Shown here: piece by piece, positions 47,123-58,330 of the stretch | Layout: each line of letters starts with the position of its first letter | Position numbering within the stretch: the first letter of the stretch is position 1 | Source of the DNA: Burkholderia ambifaria AMMD | GTDB taxonomy: Bacteria; Pseudomonadota; Gammaproteobacteria; Burkholderiales; Burkholderiaceae | Direction: 5' to 3' | Assembly (NCBI RefSeq): GCF_000203915.1 | Contig: NC_008390.1 | Location: 2,852,001 to 2,916,000 of the forward strand | Length of the DNA: 64,000 nucleotides | Notes under the pieces: generated by a model | What the model was told of the DNA's origin: nothing | The model's input: the letters and a program-made list of their open reading frames with translations, nothing else | Database searches by the model: none | Translations under genes and position numbers: made by a program

Positions 47123-48604
47123 ATGTATCTCGGCATCGACCTCGGCACCTCGGAAGTGAAGGTGCTGCTGCTGGCCCCGGACGGCACCGTGGTCGGCACC
47201 GCGGGCACGCCGTTCGGCGTGTCGCGGCCGCACCCGCGCTGGGCTGAACAGCATCCGGACGACTGGTGGCAAGGCACGCTCGCCGCGCTCGCGGCGCTGC
47301 GCGAACGGCACCCCCAGGCGTTCGCGCAGGTGCGCGGGATCGGCCTGTCGGGCCAGATGCACGGCGCGGTGCTGCTCGGCCGCGACGATCGCGTGCTGCG
47401 CCCCGCGATCCTGTGGAACGACATGCGCAGCGCCGACGAATGCGCGCTGCTCACCGAACGCGCACCCGATCTGCACGCGCTGGCCGGCAACCTCGCGATG
47501 CCCGGCTTCACCGCGCCGAAACTGCTGTGGGTCGCGAAGCACGAACCCGACGTGTTCGCCGCGACCGCGTGCGTGCTGATGCCGAAGGACTACCTGCGCT
47601 TCCGGCTCACCGGCGCGAAGGTGTCCGACCCGTCCGACGCGGCCGGCACGCTGTGGCTCGACGTCGCGCGCCGCGACTGGTCCGACGCGCTGCTCGCCGC
47701 GTGCGACATGACGCGCGAGCAGATGCCGCGCATCGTCGAAGGCAACGCGCCGTCCGGCACGCTGCGTGCGGACGTCGCGCGCGAGCTCGGACTGTCGGAG
47801 GCTGTCGTGGTCGCGGGCGGCGGCGGCGACAACGCGACGAGCGCGCTCGGCATCGGCGCGATCCACGCGGGCGACGGCTTCGTGTCGCTCGGCACGTCGG
47901 GCGTGCTGAGCGTGGTCGGCGACCGCTTCATGCCGAATCCCGCATCGGCCGTGCATGCGTTCTGTCACGCGATTCCCGATCGCTGGCAGCTGATGAGCGT
48001 CGTGCTGTCGGCCGCGAGCTGCCTGCGCTGGGTCTGCATGCTGACCGGCACCGACGAGCCGGCGCTGCTCGCCGAAATCGAGGCGCTCGACGCGGACGCG
48101 CTCGCCACCGCGCCGCTGTTCCTGCCCTACCTGTCCGGCGAACGCACGCCGCACAACGATCCGTATGCGCAGGGCGTGTTCTTCGGGATGACGCACGCGA
48201 CCGAACGCGCGCATCTCGGCTACGCGGTGCTCGAAGGCGTGACGCTCGGCCTCGCGGACGGCCTCGACGCGCTGCACACGGCCGGCGTCGAAACCGACCG
48301 GCTATCGCTGATCGGGGGCGGCGCGCGCAGCGCGTTCTGGGCGCAGCTGATCGCCGATGCGCTGAACGTGCACACGCGCCAGCACGGCGGCGGCGAAACT
48401 GGCGCGGCGCTCGGTGCGGCGCGCCTGGGCTGGCTCGCCGTCGGCGGCGATCCGCAGGTGGTGCTGACCAAGCCGCCGGTGCGCGCCGAATACACGCCCG
48501 ACGCCACGCGCCATGCGCAGCTGCGCGAGCGCCTCGACGCGTTCCGCGCGCTGTATCGCCACGTGCGCCCGCTTTACGAACCGTCGCGCGCGCGGCTCGC
48601 GTAA
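47123..48604 (+). CDS. xylB: Xylulokinase
   Basis: A 493-residue FGGY-family kinase that phosphorylates D-xylulose to xylulose-5-phosphate for the pentose phosphate pathway. It begins MYLGIDLGTSEVKVLLLAPD; the substrate-site GLSGQMHGAVLL and the C-terminal ATP-site GGGARSAFWAQLIADALN are both present, as is YLSGERTPHNDP. It lies 130 bases after dalD on the same strand. Confidence 0.95.
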   Translation: MYLGIDLGTSEVKVLLLAPDGTVVGTAGTPFGVSRPHPRWAEQHPDDWWQGTLAALAALRERHPQAFAQVRGIGLSGQMHGAVLLGRDDRVLRPAILWNDMRSADECALLTERAPDLHALAGNLAMPGFTAPKLLWVAKHEPDVFAATACVLMPKDYLRFRLTGAKVSDPSDAAGTLWLDVARRDWSDALLAACDMTREQMPRIVEGNAPSGTLRADVARELGLSEAVVVAGGGGDNATSALGIGAIHAGDGFVSLGTSGVLSVVGDRFMPNPASAVHAFCHAIPDRWQLMSVVLSAASCLRWVCMLTGTDEPALLAEIEALDADALATAPLFLPYLSGERTPHNDPYAQGVFFGMTHATERAHLGYAVLEGVTLGLADGLDALHTAGVETDRLSLIGGGARSAFWAQLIADALNVHTRQHGGGETGAALGAARLGWLAVGGDPQVVLTKPPVRAEYTPDATRHAQLRERLDAFRALYRHVRPLYEPSRARLA

Positions 48605-48716
48605 GCGCCGCAGCGGCCGTCGGCCGCGCGCCCGGCATGCGTTACAGTGGATGCCGTCGGCGCCCCTGACGGCCGGCCCGCGGGGGCGGCCCCCAGATCC
48701 AAACCGAACCGCTATC

Positions 48717-49673
48717 GTGTCCAAGTCCTCAGAAAAACTCGATCTCGCCACACGCGCCGCGTGGCTCTACTACGTCGCGGGCGACACGCAGAATGAAATC
48801 GCCGAGAAGCTGCAGGTGTCGCGCCCGGTCGCGCAGCGCCTCGTCGCGTTCGCGGTCGAGAAGAACCTGATCCGCGTGCGCGTCGATCACCAGCTCGCCG
48901 ACTGTCTCGATCTCGGCGCGCAACTGTCGAAACGCTACGGGCTCGCGATGTGCGAAGTCGTGCCGGTCGATGCCGACGCGCCCGAAGCGATCGACCGCAA
49001 GCTCGCGGTCGCCGGCGCGCAGGTGATGGAGCGCTACCTGAACGAAACGCGGCCGATGGTGATCGCGGTCAGCAGCGGCCGCACGCTGAAGGCGGCGGTC
49101 GCGCAGATCGCGCAGATCGAGCGGCCGCAGCACCGGCTCGTGTCGATGGTCGGCGCGATCGCGGCCGACGGCTCGTCGAACCGCTACGACGTCGCGCAGT
49201 ACATCTCCGAGAAGACGGGCGGCAAGCACTTCCTGCTGCCCGCGCCGCTGTTCGCCGACAGCGACGCCGAGCGCGCGCAATGGTGCAACCACCGTCTGTA
49301 CCGGATCGTCGATGCGCTGTCGGCGCAGGCCGACGTCGCGTTCGTCGGGATCGGCAACATCGGCCCGCATTGCCCGCTCTACGAGGACGGCTTCATCACC
49401 GAACAGGAACGCGACGAGATGACCGCGCTCGGCGCGGTGGCCGAGCTGCTCGGTGTGCCGATCGATGCGCGGGGCAGGCTGGTCGACGTGTCGACGAGCG
49501 CGCGCGTGACGAGCGTCGCGCTCGACGCGCCGCCGAAACGTCCGACGATCGCGTTCGCGGGCGGCCCGAAGAAACGCGACGCGGTGATCGCCGCGCTGCG
49601 CGGCGGCTGGCTGTCGGGGCTCGTCACCGACGAGACCTGCGCGCGCGCGGCACTCGAGGCGAAGGCGGCCTGA
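48717..49673 (+). CDS. SorC/DeoR-type sugar-binding transcriptional regulator
   Basis: A 318-residue SorC-family regulator. An N-terminal helix-turn-helix (about residues 12-60, AGDTQNEIAEKLQVSRPVAQ) is followed by a sugar-phosphate-binding domain (about 65-315) with SSGRTLKAAVAQIA and GIGNIGPHCPLYEDGFI. Family members respond to polyols or phosphosugars. The start GTG 48717 (MSKSSEKLDLATRAAW) is chosen because the extension upstream is not conserved. It follows xylB and lies within the polyol locus, so I infer it binds the two related palindromes at 45490 and 61542. Confidence 0.9.
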   Translation: MSKSSEKLDLATRAAWLYYVAGDTQNEIAEKLQVSRPVAQRLVAFAVEKNLIRVRVDHQLADCLDLGAQLSKRYGLAMCEVVPVDADAPEAIDRKLAVAGAQVMERYLNETRPMVIAVSSGRTLKAAVAQIAQIERPQHRLVSMVGAIAADGSSNRYDVAQYISEKTGGKHFLLPAPLFADSDAERAQWCNHRLYRIVDALSAQADVAFVGIGNIGPHCPLYEDGFITEQERDEMTALGAVAELLGVPIDARGRLVDVSTSARVTSVALDAPPKRPTIAFAGGPKKRDAVIAALRGGWLSGLVTDETCARAALEAKAA

Positions 49674-49686
49674 CGCCGCGGAACGC

Positions 49687-50913
49687 TCACACGGCCGCGC
49701 GCGGCGCCGGAAACGCATGCCGGCGCGCGCGCCACGCGCCGACCCACGCCGCCGCCAGCAGCGCGACGAGCACCCACGGAATCGCCCCCGCGCCCGTCGC
49801 GCCGAGCAGCATCCCGCCCACGATGCCGCCGCCCGCGATCGCGAGGTTCCACACCGTCACGAGCATCGACTGCGCGACATCGGCCGCATCGCCCGCCGCG
49901 TTCGCGGTGGCCGTCTGGAACAGCGTCGGCGCGCCGCCGAACGCGAGCCCCCACAGCGCGACGCCTGCATAGACGATCGCCATCCCGGACCCGGCGCCGA
50001 GCATCGCCGCCGCAAGCGCGAACAGCGCGATGCTCGCGAGCGTCAGCCGCCGCTGCGCGGCGCCGATCCATGCGCCCGTCAACGCAATGCCGACCAGCGA
50101 CGCGACGCCGAACACGAACAGCACCGCATCGACCTGCGCGCCCATCCGCACGCCCGCGAGGAACGGCGCGACGTAGGTGTACAGCATGTTGTGCGCGAGC
50201 ACGTACGCGAACATCACGACCAGCACCGGCCGCACGCCGGGCAGCGCGAGCACGCCGAGCACGGGCTCGCGCGCGCCGGCCGGCTGCCCGGGATAGTCGG
50301 GCACGCGCAGCCGGATCCAGCCGATCAGCGCGAGCGCCGCGACCGTGATGCCCGCGAACGCAATACGCCAGCCGAACATCGCGCCGAGCGCGGTGCCGGC
50401 CGGAATGCCGATCGACATCGCGACCGGCGCGCCGAGCATCGCGACCGCGATCGCCCGGCCGCGCAGCGATGCGTCGACCATCCGGCTCGCATAGCCGGCC
50501 AGCAGCGCCCACAGCAGCCCGGCCGACATGCCCGCGACGAAGCGCGCGGCGAGCGTGAGCGCGTAGTACGGCGACGCGGCCGTCAACGCATTCGACACGA
50601 CGAACCCGGCCAGCGCCGCGAGCAGCAGCCGGCGCCGGCGCATCGCGCGCGTCGCGGCGACGAGTGGAATCGCTGCGACGATCGAGCCGAGCGCATAGAC
50701 GGTCACGAGCTGGCCGATCAGCGCCTCGGTCACGCGCAGGTCGACGCTCATCAACGGCAGCAGGCCGGCCGGCAGCGCCTCGGTGAGGATCGTGATGAAA
50801 CCGGCGGTGGCGAGCGCCAGCAGGTTCGCGACCGGCAGGCGTTCGCGCACCTGCGCGGACGGGTCGGACGCGCGGTCCGCAACCCGGTCGGAGACGGATA
50901 CGCACTCACTCAT
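49687..50913 (-). CDS. MFS transporter, DHA1/sugar-efflux type
   Basis: A 408-residue major facilitator with twelve predicted helices, of the arabinose/sugar efflux-like DHA1 group. The N-terminal helix has AGFITILTEALPAGLLPLM, typical of that group; later GYASRMVDASLRGRAIAVAM follows. Its ATG overlaps the stop of the serine hydrolase gene (ATGA), so the two are coupled. Substrate is unknown. Both sit between the two arms of the polyol locus but show no direct link to it. Confidence 0.88.
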   Translation of the reverse strand: MSECVSVSDRVADRASDPSAQVRERLPVANLLALATAGFITILTEALPAGLLPLMSVDLRVTEALIGQLVTVYALGSIVAAIPLVAATRAMRRRRLLLAALAGFVVSNALTAASPYYALTLAARFVAGMSAGLLWALLAGYASRMVDASLRGRAIAVAMLGAPVAMSIGIPAGTALGAMFGWRIAFAGITVAALALIGWIRLRVPDYPGQPAGAREPVLGVLALPGVRPVLVVMFAYVLAHNMLYTYVAPFLAGVRMGAQVDAVLFVFGVASLVGIALTGAWIGAAQRRLTLASIALFALAAAMLGAGSGMAIVYAGVALWGLAFGGAPTLFQTATANAAGDAADVAQSMLVTVWNLAIAGGGIVGGMLLGATGAGAIPWVLVALLAAAWVGAWRARRHAFPAPRAAV

Positions 50914-52106
50914 GCCGCGCCCCGGTCGTCGACACCGTACACCGCATCGCGCACGTCGGTGACGACACGCCCGTGCATCCCTTCGTACAACGTATTGGTC
51001 AGCGCGACGACCGTCAGCCCGGCCGCGCGGTCGACGAACCACGCATGCCCGTACGCACCGCCCCAGCGCCACGTGCCGACCGACTCCGGCGACCGCGCGG
51101 CCGCCGGATCGCGCAGCACCGAAAAGCCGAGTCCGAAGCCGAATCCCGGCGCGTCCGGCAAGTCGTTCGCCCCCGGCTGCACGCGGGACATCTCGTCGAT
51201 CCAGCGGCGTTCGAGCCAGCCGTCGCGGCCGGTGCGCAACGTATCGAGCAGCGTCAGGCAGTCGCGTGCGGTGCCGACCATCCCCGCGCCGCCCGACGGC
51301 CACGCGGCCGCGTCGAACGCGCGCGCCGGTGCGAAGCGGATGCCGACCGTGCCGTCGTACACCGGCGCGAGATCGTCGTCGGCCATCCGGCGCGGCGCGA
51401 CCGGCGTACTGACGTACGGCGTCGCGAAGCGTGCGGCGTCGTGCGAGAAGAACGCGGTGTCCGACATCCCGAGCGGCGTCGTGACGAGTGCGGCCACGGC
51501 CTCGCCGAGCGGCCGGCCGTCGACCGCCTCGATCAGCGCGCCGACCACGTCGATCGCGAGCGAGTAGTCCCACGACGTGCCGGGCGCGAACCGCAGCGGC
51601 ACGCCGGCGATGCGCCGCACGTTCTCCGCGAGCGACAGGTCCGCGCGATCCATCCCGTCGGACACGCCGGCACGCGCATACGGGCCGTCGGCGTCGGCTT
51701 CGAGGAAGCGGTAGCCGAGCCCGGCCGTATGCGACAGCAGATGACGCAACGTGATGTCGGTGGGCGTGCCGTCACGCAGCGTCGGCCGGAACGCGGGCAA
51801 CCAGTGCGCGACCGGCTCGTCGAGTTCGATGCGTCCCGCCGCGACCAGCCGCATCGCGGCGGCCGTCACGATTGGCTTCGACACCGACGCGAGCCGGAAC
51901 AGCGTGTCCTCCCGCATCGGCGTGCCGGCCTCGCGATCGGCGAGGCCGGCCGCGCGCGCGTAGCGCAGTTCGCCGTCGCGGGCGACCAGCACGACCGCGC
52001 CGACCACGCGCGCGTCGGCCAGCGTGCGATCGAGCACCGCGTCGAGGCGCTCGGGCAGCGCGGCGTCCGGTTCTGCGCGGTGAGCGGTGACAGGCAGGGA
52101 TGACAT
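50910..52106 (-). CDS. Class C beta-lactamase-like serine hydrolase (EstB-like)
   Basis: A 398-residue penicillin-binding-protein-fold hydrolase. The Ser-x-x-Lys active site is ASVSKPIV (Ser74-Lys77), the Tyr motif is WDYSLAID, and the third element is WGGAYGHAWFVD in place of the usual KTG, as in family VIII esterases such as Burkholderia gladioli EstB. There is no signal peptide, so it is probably cytoplasmic and an esterase rather than a true lactamase. It is divergent from a LysR gene and coupled to the MFS gene. Confidence 0.88.
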   Translation of the reverse strand: MSSLPVTAHRAEPDAALPERLDAVLDRTLADARVVGAVVLVARDGELRYARAAGLADREAGTPMREDTLFRLASVSKPIVTAAAMRLVAAGRIELDEPVAHWLPAFRPTLRDGTPTDITLRHLLSHTAGLGYRFLEADADGPYARAGVSDGMDRADLSLAENVRRIAGVPLRFAPGTSWDYSLAIDVVGALIEAVDGRPLGEAVAALVTTPLGMSDTAFFSHDAARFATPYVSTPVAPRRMADDDLAPVYDGTVGIRFAPARAFDAAAWPSGGAGMVGTARDCLTLLDTLRTGRDGWLERRWIDEMSRVQPGANDLPDAPGFGFGLGFSVLRDPAAARSPESVGTWRWGGAYGHAWFVDRAAGLTVVALTNTLYEGMHGRVVTDVRDAVYGVDDRGAA

Positions 52107-52188
52107 GGCGTGACCTCGAACAGTGAAGGAACGCCCATCGTAGGGAGCCGGCGCAAGAAGAAAAACCGGGTTAGAGTTCCGGACACTC

Positions 52189-52204
52189 CGGACATCGATG
52201 TCCG
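52189..52204. promoter_or_regulatory. Perfect 16-base palindrome in the hydrolase/LysR divergent promoter
   Basis: CGGACATCGATGTCCG is perfectly self-complementary. Outer arms GTTCC (52176-52180) and GGAAC (52211-52215) add further symmetry. It lies 15 bases before the LysR start codon, so it could be its autoregulatory operator. Confidence 0.5.
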
Positions 52205-52219
52205 CAATCGGGAACCTGC

Positions 52220-53104
52220 ATGGAAAATCTTGGCGGCTTCGTCGTGTTCGTCCAGGTCGCGGAAACGCGCAGTTTCGTCGCGGCCGGCCGCGCGCTCGGG
52301 CTGTCGGCGTCCGCGATCGGCAAGCGCATCGCGCGGCTCGAGGCCCGGCTGAACGTGCGGCTGTTTCACCGCAGCACGCGCAGCATCACGCTGACCGCGG
52401 AAGGCACGCGTTTCCTGGAGCGATGCCGGCGCGTGATCGCCGAGATCGACGCGGCCGAGCAGGAACTGACGCACAGCGCCGAAGCGCCGCGCGGGCGCCT
52501 GCGCGTGAGCCTGCCGACGATCGGCACGCTGCTGCTGCCGCTGCTCGCCGATTTCATGGCAGCGTATCCGGAGATCGAACTCGACATCGATTTCAGCGAC
52601 CGCCTGGTCGACGTCGTCGAAGAAGGCTTCGACGCGGTGCTGCGCACCGGCCAGCCGACGGATTCGCGGCTGTCATCGCGGCTGCTCGGCCATTTTGGCC
52701 AGCACCTCGTCGCGTCGCCCGACTATCTCGAACGGCACGGCACGCCGCGCACGCCGACCGATCTCGCACGGCACCGCTGCCTGCACTACCGCTTCCCGAG
52801 CAGCGGCAAGCTCGAGATCTGGCCGCTGCGCGCGTCGCGCTCGGGCACGCCACCGGCGGTGCCGGTCTCGATGGTCAGTAACAGCGCGGAGACGCGTCTG
52901 TGCTTCGCGCGGCGCGGGCTCGGCATCGCGTGCCTGCCCGAATTCTTCGTGCGTGACGCGCTCGACGACGGCACGCTGCGTGCGGTACTCGCCGAACACA
53001 TCGTGAGCCGCACGCCGTTCTACGTGCTGTGGCCATCAGGCCGCCATCCGACGCCGAAGCTGCGTGCATTCGTCGACCACATGGCCGAGCACTTGCGCCT
53101 GTAA
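52220..53104 (+). CDS. LysR-family regulator divergent from the serine hydrolase/MFS pair
   Basis: A 294-residue LysR-type regulator with an N-terminal helix-turn-helix (about residues 3-60, AETRSFVAAGRALGLSASAIG) and effector domain. The segment RLFHRSTRSITLTAEG is typical of the CrgA/DsdC-like group of LysR proteins found beside transporter genes. It probably controls the divergent esterase-MFS pair. Its stop is 13 bases from that of the convergent ABC ATPase gene. Confidence 0.9.
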   Translation: MENLGGFVVFVQVAETRSFVAAGRALGLSASAIGKRIARLEARLNVRLFHRSTRSITLTAEGTRFLERCRRVIAEIDAAEQELTHSAEAPRGRLRVSLPTIGTLLLPLLADFMAAYPEIELDIDFSDRLVDVVEEGFDAVLRTGQPTDSRLSSRLLGHFGQHLVASPDYLERHGTPRTPTDLARHRCLHYRFPSSGKLEIWPLRASRSGTPPAVPVSMVSNSAETRLCFARRGLGIACLPEFFVRDALDDGTLRAVLAEHIVSRTPFYVLWPSGRHPTPKLRAFVDHMAEHLRL

Positions 53105-53117
53105 CCGGCGCAAGCCG

Positions 53118-54227
<1,110 letters not shown>

Positions 54228-54301
54228 GGTCTGTCTCCGTTCGTTCGTGATGCGCCGCGTCCGACGCGGCGCGCAATCGTTCGTGGTGAGGGTCTGTTGC
54301 G

Positions 54302-55015
54302 CTAGCCCGGCAGCACCGCGCCCGTCGCCTGCCAGCGCGCGACGTAGCCGGGCAGCTCGTGCATGTCGTCGAATACGTGACGCGCGCCGATCCCTCGCAG
54401 CGCGTCGATCTGCGCGGCCGACGCATGCCCGCCGCCGACGAAGCCGAGCACGGTCATGCCGGCCGCGGCGGCCGCGGTGATGCCCGTCACGCTGTCCTCG
54501 ACGACGAGGCATTGCGCGGGCACCGCGCCGAGCGCGCGCGCGGCCGCGAGATACACGTCGGGCGCGGGCTTCGGCCGCGCGACGGCGTCCGCGCAGAACA
54601 GCCGGTCGCCGAAGAAGCGCGCGAGGCCGGTGCGCGCGAGCGCCGTCTCGACATACGCGCGGTAACTGTTGCTCGCGCACGCCGTCGGCAGGCTGATCGC
54701 CGCAAGTGCCGCCTCGATCCCGTCGACCACCGGCGCGTTGACGGCCGCCGCCTCGACCGCGCGGCGGATTGCATCGACGTCGTCGGCCGACAGCGTGCGG
54801 CCGACGGCCTCGCTCGCGCCCGCCAGCACGCGCTCGATGCGCAGCCCCAGCAGCGGCATCACGGCCGGCCGCGCGTCCACGCCCGGCCAGCGCGCGTCGA
54901 GCTCGCGCACGATCACGTCGGCGGCGACGGCCTCGCTGTCGATCAGCACGCCGTCGCAATCGCAGATCAGCACGTTCACCCCGTGGCCGACCACGCCTTT
55001 GCCGGCCGCCGTCAT
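54302..55015 (-). CDS. HAD-family phosphatase in the polyol operon
   Basis: A 237-residue HAD-superfamily hydrolase. Nucleophile motif is ICDCDGVLIDSEAV near residue 20, the Ser motif CASNSYRAYVE, the Lys motif in ARPKPAPDVYL, and the last acidic motif VVEDSVTGITAA. This is the subgroup of beta-phosphoglucomutase-like phosphatases. Its ATG overlaps the upstream permease stop (ATGA), so it is tightly coupled to uptake. It may remove phosphate from a sugar phosphate that accumulates during polyol use; the substrate is unknown. Confidence 0.88.
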   Translation of the reverse strand: MTAAGKGVVGHGVNVLICDCDGVLIDSEAVAADVIVRELDARWPGVDARPAVMPLLGLRIERVLAGASEAVGRTLSADDVDAIRRAVEAAAVNAPVVDGIEAALAAISLPTACASNSYRAYVETALARTGLARFFGDRLFCADAVARPKPAPDVYLAAARALGAVPAQCLVVEDSVTGITAAAAAGMTVLGFVGGGHASAAQIDALRGIGARHVFDDMHELPGYVARWQATGAVLPG

Positions 55016-55863
55016 TTGACCGCCCCGAACGTGAGCCCGCGCACGAGCTGCTTCTGCGACAGCCAGCCGACGATCAGGATCGGCGCGACCGCGAGCAGGG
55101 AAGCCGCGGACAGCTTCGCCCAGAACAAGCCCTCGGGGCTCGAGTACGACGCGATGAACACGGTGAGCGGCGCGGCGTTCGAGCTCGACAGGTTGATGCT
55201 CCAGAACGCCTCGTTCCACGACAGGATCACGAGCAGCAGCGCGGTGGACGCGAGGCCCGGCAGCGCCATCGGCATCAGCAGGTAGACGATCTCCTGCCAC
55301 GTCGACGCGCCGTCGATGCGCCCCGCTTCGAGGATGTCCTTCGGAATCTCGTTGAAGTACGTGAAGGTCATCCATACCGCGATCGGCAGGTTGATCAGCG
55401 TGTACACGATCACGAGGCCCGACACGGTATCGAGCAGCCCGGCGTTCTTCCACAGCAGGTAGATCGGCACGAGCACGCCGACCGACGGCATCATCTTGGT
55501 CGACAGCATCCACAGCAGCACCTTCTGCGTGCGGCGGTTCGGGAAGAACGCCATCGCGTAGGCCGCCGGCACCGCGAGCAGCAGCGAGATCGCCGTGACG
55601 CCCGCCGAGATCAGCACCGAGTTCCACGCGAAGCCGAAGTAGTTGCTGCGCGCGAACACCTCGCGGAAGCTGTCGAACGTCGGCACGAAGAACAGCGTCG
55701 ACGCGTAGGCCTGCTGCTCGGTCTTGAACGCGGTGATCGCCATCCAGAAGATCGGGAAGAACAGCAGCAGCGCGATCAGCCACGCCAGCGCGCCGGGCAG
55801 CGCACGCCGCACGAGGTCGAATGCGGCCGGCGCGCGCCGGCCTTCCAGAGTCAGGTCGCTCAT
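55012..55863 (-). CDS. smoG: Polyol ABC transporter permease (second)
   Basis: A 283-residue MalG-type permease with six predicted helices. The EAA loop is visible as EAGRIDGASTWQEIVYLLMP. It begins MSDLTLEGRRAPAAF with a short cytoplasmic leader. The start overlaps the stop of the first permease gene and its stop overlaps the HAD gene start, so the three are translationally coupled. Confidence 0.93.
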   Translation of the reverse strand: MSDLTLEGRRAPAAFDLVRRALPGALAWLIALLLFFPIFWMAITAFKTEQQAYASTLFFVPTFDSFREVFARSNYFGFAWNSVLISAGVTAISLLLAVPAAYAMAFFPNRRTQKVLLWMLSTKMMPSVGVLVPIYLLWKNAGLLDTVSGLVIVYTLINLPIAVWMTFTYFNEIPKDILEAGRIDGASTWQEIVYLLMPMALPGLASTALLLVILSWNEAFWSINLSSSNAAPLTVFIASYSSPEGLFWAKLSAASLLAVAPILIVGWLSQKQLVRGLTFGAVK

Positions 55864-56807
55864 TTCTCGTACTCCCCCTTCAGGTTGCGCGCGAGCATCC
55901 GCACCAGGAAGAACGACACGACGTTCGCGACCACGACGGCGATGATCCCGCCCGCGGACGCGAGGCCGACGTCGAACTGCTGCAGGCCGAGCGCGTAGAT
56001 CAGGTACGACAGGTTGGTCGTCGCATTGCCCGGGCCGCCGCCCGTCGTCGTGTAGATCTCCGCGAAGATCGACAGCAGGAAGATCGTCTCCATCATCACG
56101 ACCACGGCGATCGCGCGCTTCAGGTGCGGCAGCGTGATGTAGAAGAACATCGCGATCGGGCCCGCGCCGTCGATGCGGGCGGCTTCCTTCTGCTCCTGGT
56201 CGAGCGACTGGATCGCGGTGAACAGGATCAGGAACGCGAACGGCAGCCACTGCCACGCGACGATCATGATCACGGCGGTGAGCGGGTAGTCGGCGAACCA
56301 GTCGACCGGCGTCATCCCGAGCGCGCGCATCGCGTTCGCGACGAGCCCGTACACCGGATGCAGGATCATGTTCTTCCAGATCAGCGCGGCGACCGTCGGC
56401 ATCACGAAGAACGGCGCGATCGCGAGCAGCCGCGCGATGCCCTGCCCGTAGAACTTGCGATCGAACAGCACGGCCATCAGCACGCCGCCGACCACCGTGA
56501 TCGCAAGCACCGCGCCGATCAGCACGAGCGTGTGCCAGATCGCGGGCAGGAACGACGGATCGGTCGCGAGGAAGCGGTAGTTGTCGAGCCCGGCGAAGCC
56601 CTTCACGTCCGGATTCAGCAGGTTGTAGCGCGAGAACGAATACCAGATCGTCATCGCGAGCGGAATCGACATCCACAGCAGCAGCACGGCGACGGACGGC
56701 GACACGAGCCAGCTCGGGCCGCCGCGCGCGCGGCGCGGCGCGCCCGGCGGCGACGACGCATCGCCGACCGACGGCGCGTGGCTCAGGGGAAGACGCAAAT
56801 GACGCAT
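55860..56807 (-). CDS. smoF: Polyol ABC transporter permease (first)
   Basis: A 315-residue MalF-type permease with six helices and an unusual, charged, Pro/Ala/Arg-rich N-terminal leader of about 35 residues. The EAA-like loop is QKEAARIDGAGPIAMFFYIT. It partners the MalG-type permease that follows with a four-base overlap. It is separated by 102 bases, containing a strong hairpin, from the binding-protein gene upstream. Confidence 0.93.
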   Translation of the reverse strand: MRHLRLPLSHAPSVGDASSPPGAPRRARGGPSWLVSPSVAVLLLWMSIPLAMTIWYSFSRYNLLNPDVKGFAGLDNYRFLATDPSFLPAIWHTLVLIGAVLAITVVGGVLMAVLFDRKFYGQGIARLLAIAPFFVMPTVAALIWKNMILHPVYGLVANAMRALGMTPVDWFADYPLTAVIMIVAWQWLPFAFLILFTAIQSLDQEQKEAARIDGAGPIAMFFYITLPHLKRAIAVVVMMETIFLLSIFAEIYTTTGGGPGNATTNLSYLIYALGLQQFDVGLASAGGIIAVVVANVVSFFLVRMLARNLKGEYEK

Positions 56808-56873
56808 GATCGGAGTCCCTCCGGTTGAGGCGCGGGCGCGAACGGCCGGCCCGCGTTGGTGCTTCGGCCACGT

Positions 56874-56901
56874 GCACCGTGCGCGGCGGCGCGCACGGTG
56901 C
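56874..56901 (-). other. Strong hairpin between binding-protein and permease genes
   Basis: An 11-base perfect stem (GCACCGTGCGC / GCGCACGGTGC) with a six-base loop lies in the gap after the binding-protein stop. There is no T-run, so it is not a full terminator. Hairpins at this position in ABC operons commonly protect the upstream message and reduce read-through, giving more binding protein than permease. Confidence 0.65.
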
Positions 56902-56909
56902 GGGCCGCG

Positions 56910-58235
<1,326 letters not shown>

Positions 58236-58330
58236 GGCATGTCTCCTGTGATTGTTCGAACTGTCGTCGGTGTTGCGTATTACTGATTACGTATTGCGTG
58301 TGTCGCGTTGCTGCGTTCCCTTCTCGCCCG

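Noticed and set aside
50910..52106. AmpC-type antibiotic resistance beta-lactamase
   Set aside because: No signal peptide and no KTG motif; closer to family VIII esterases such as EstB.
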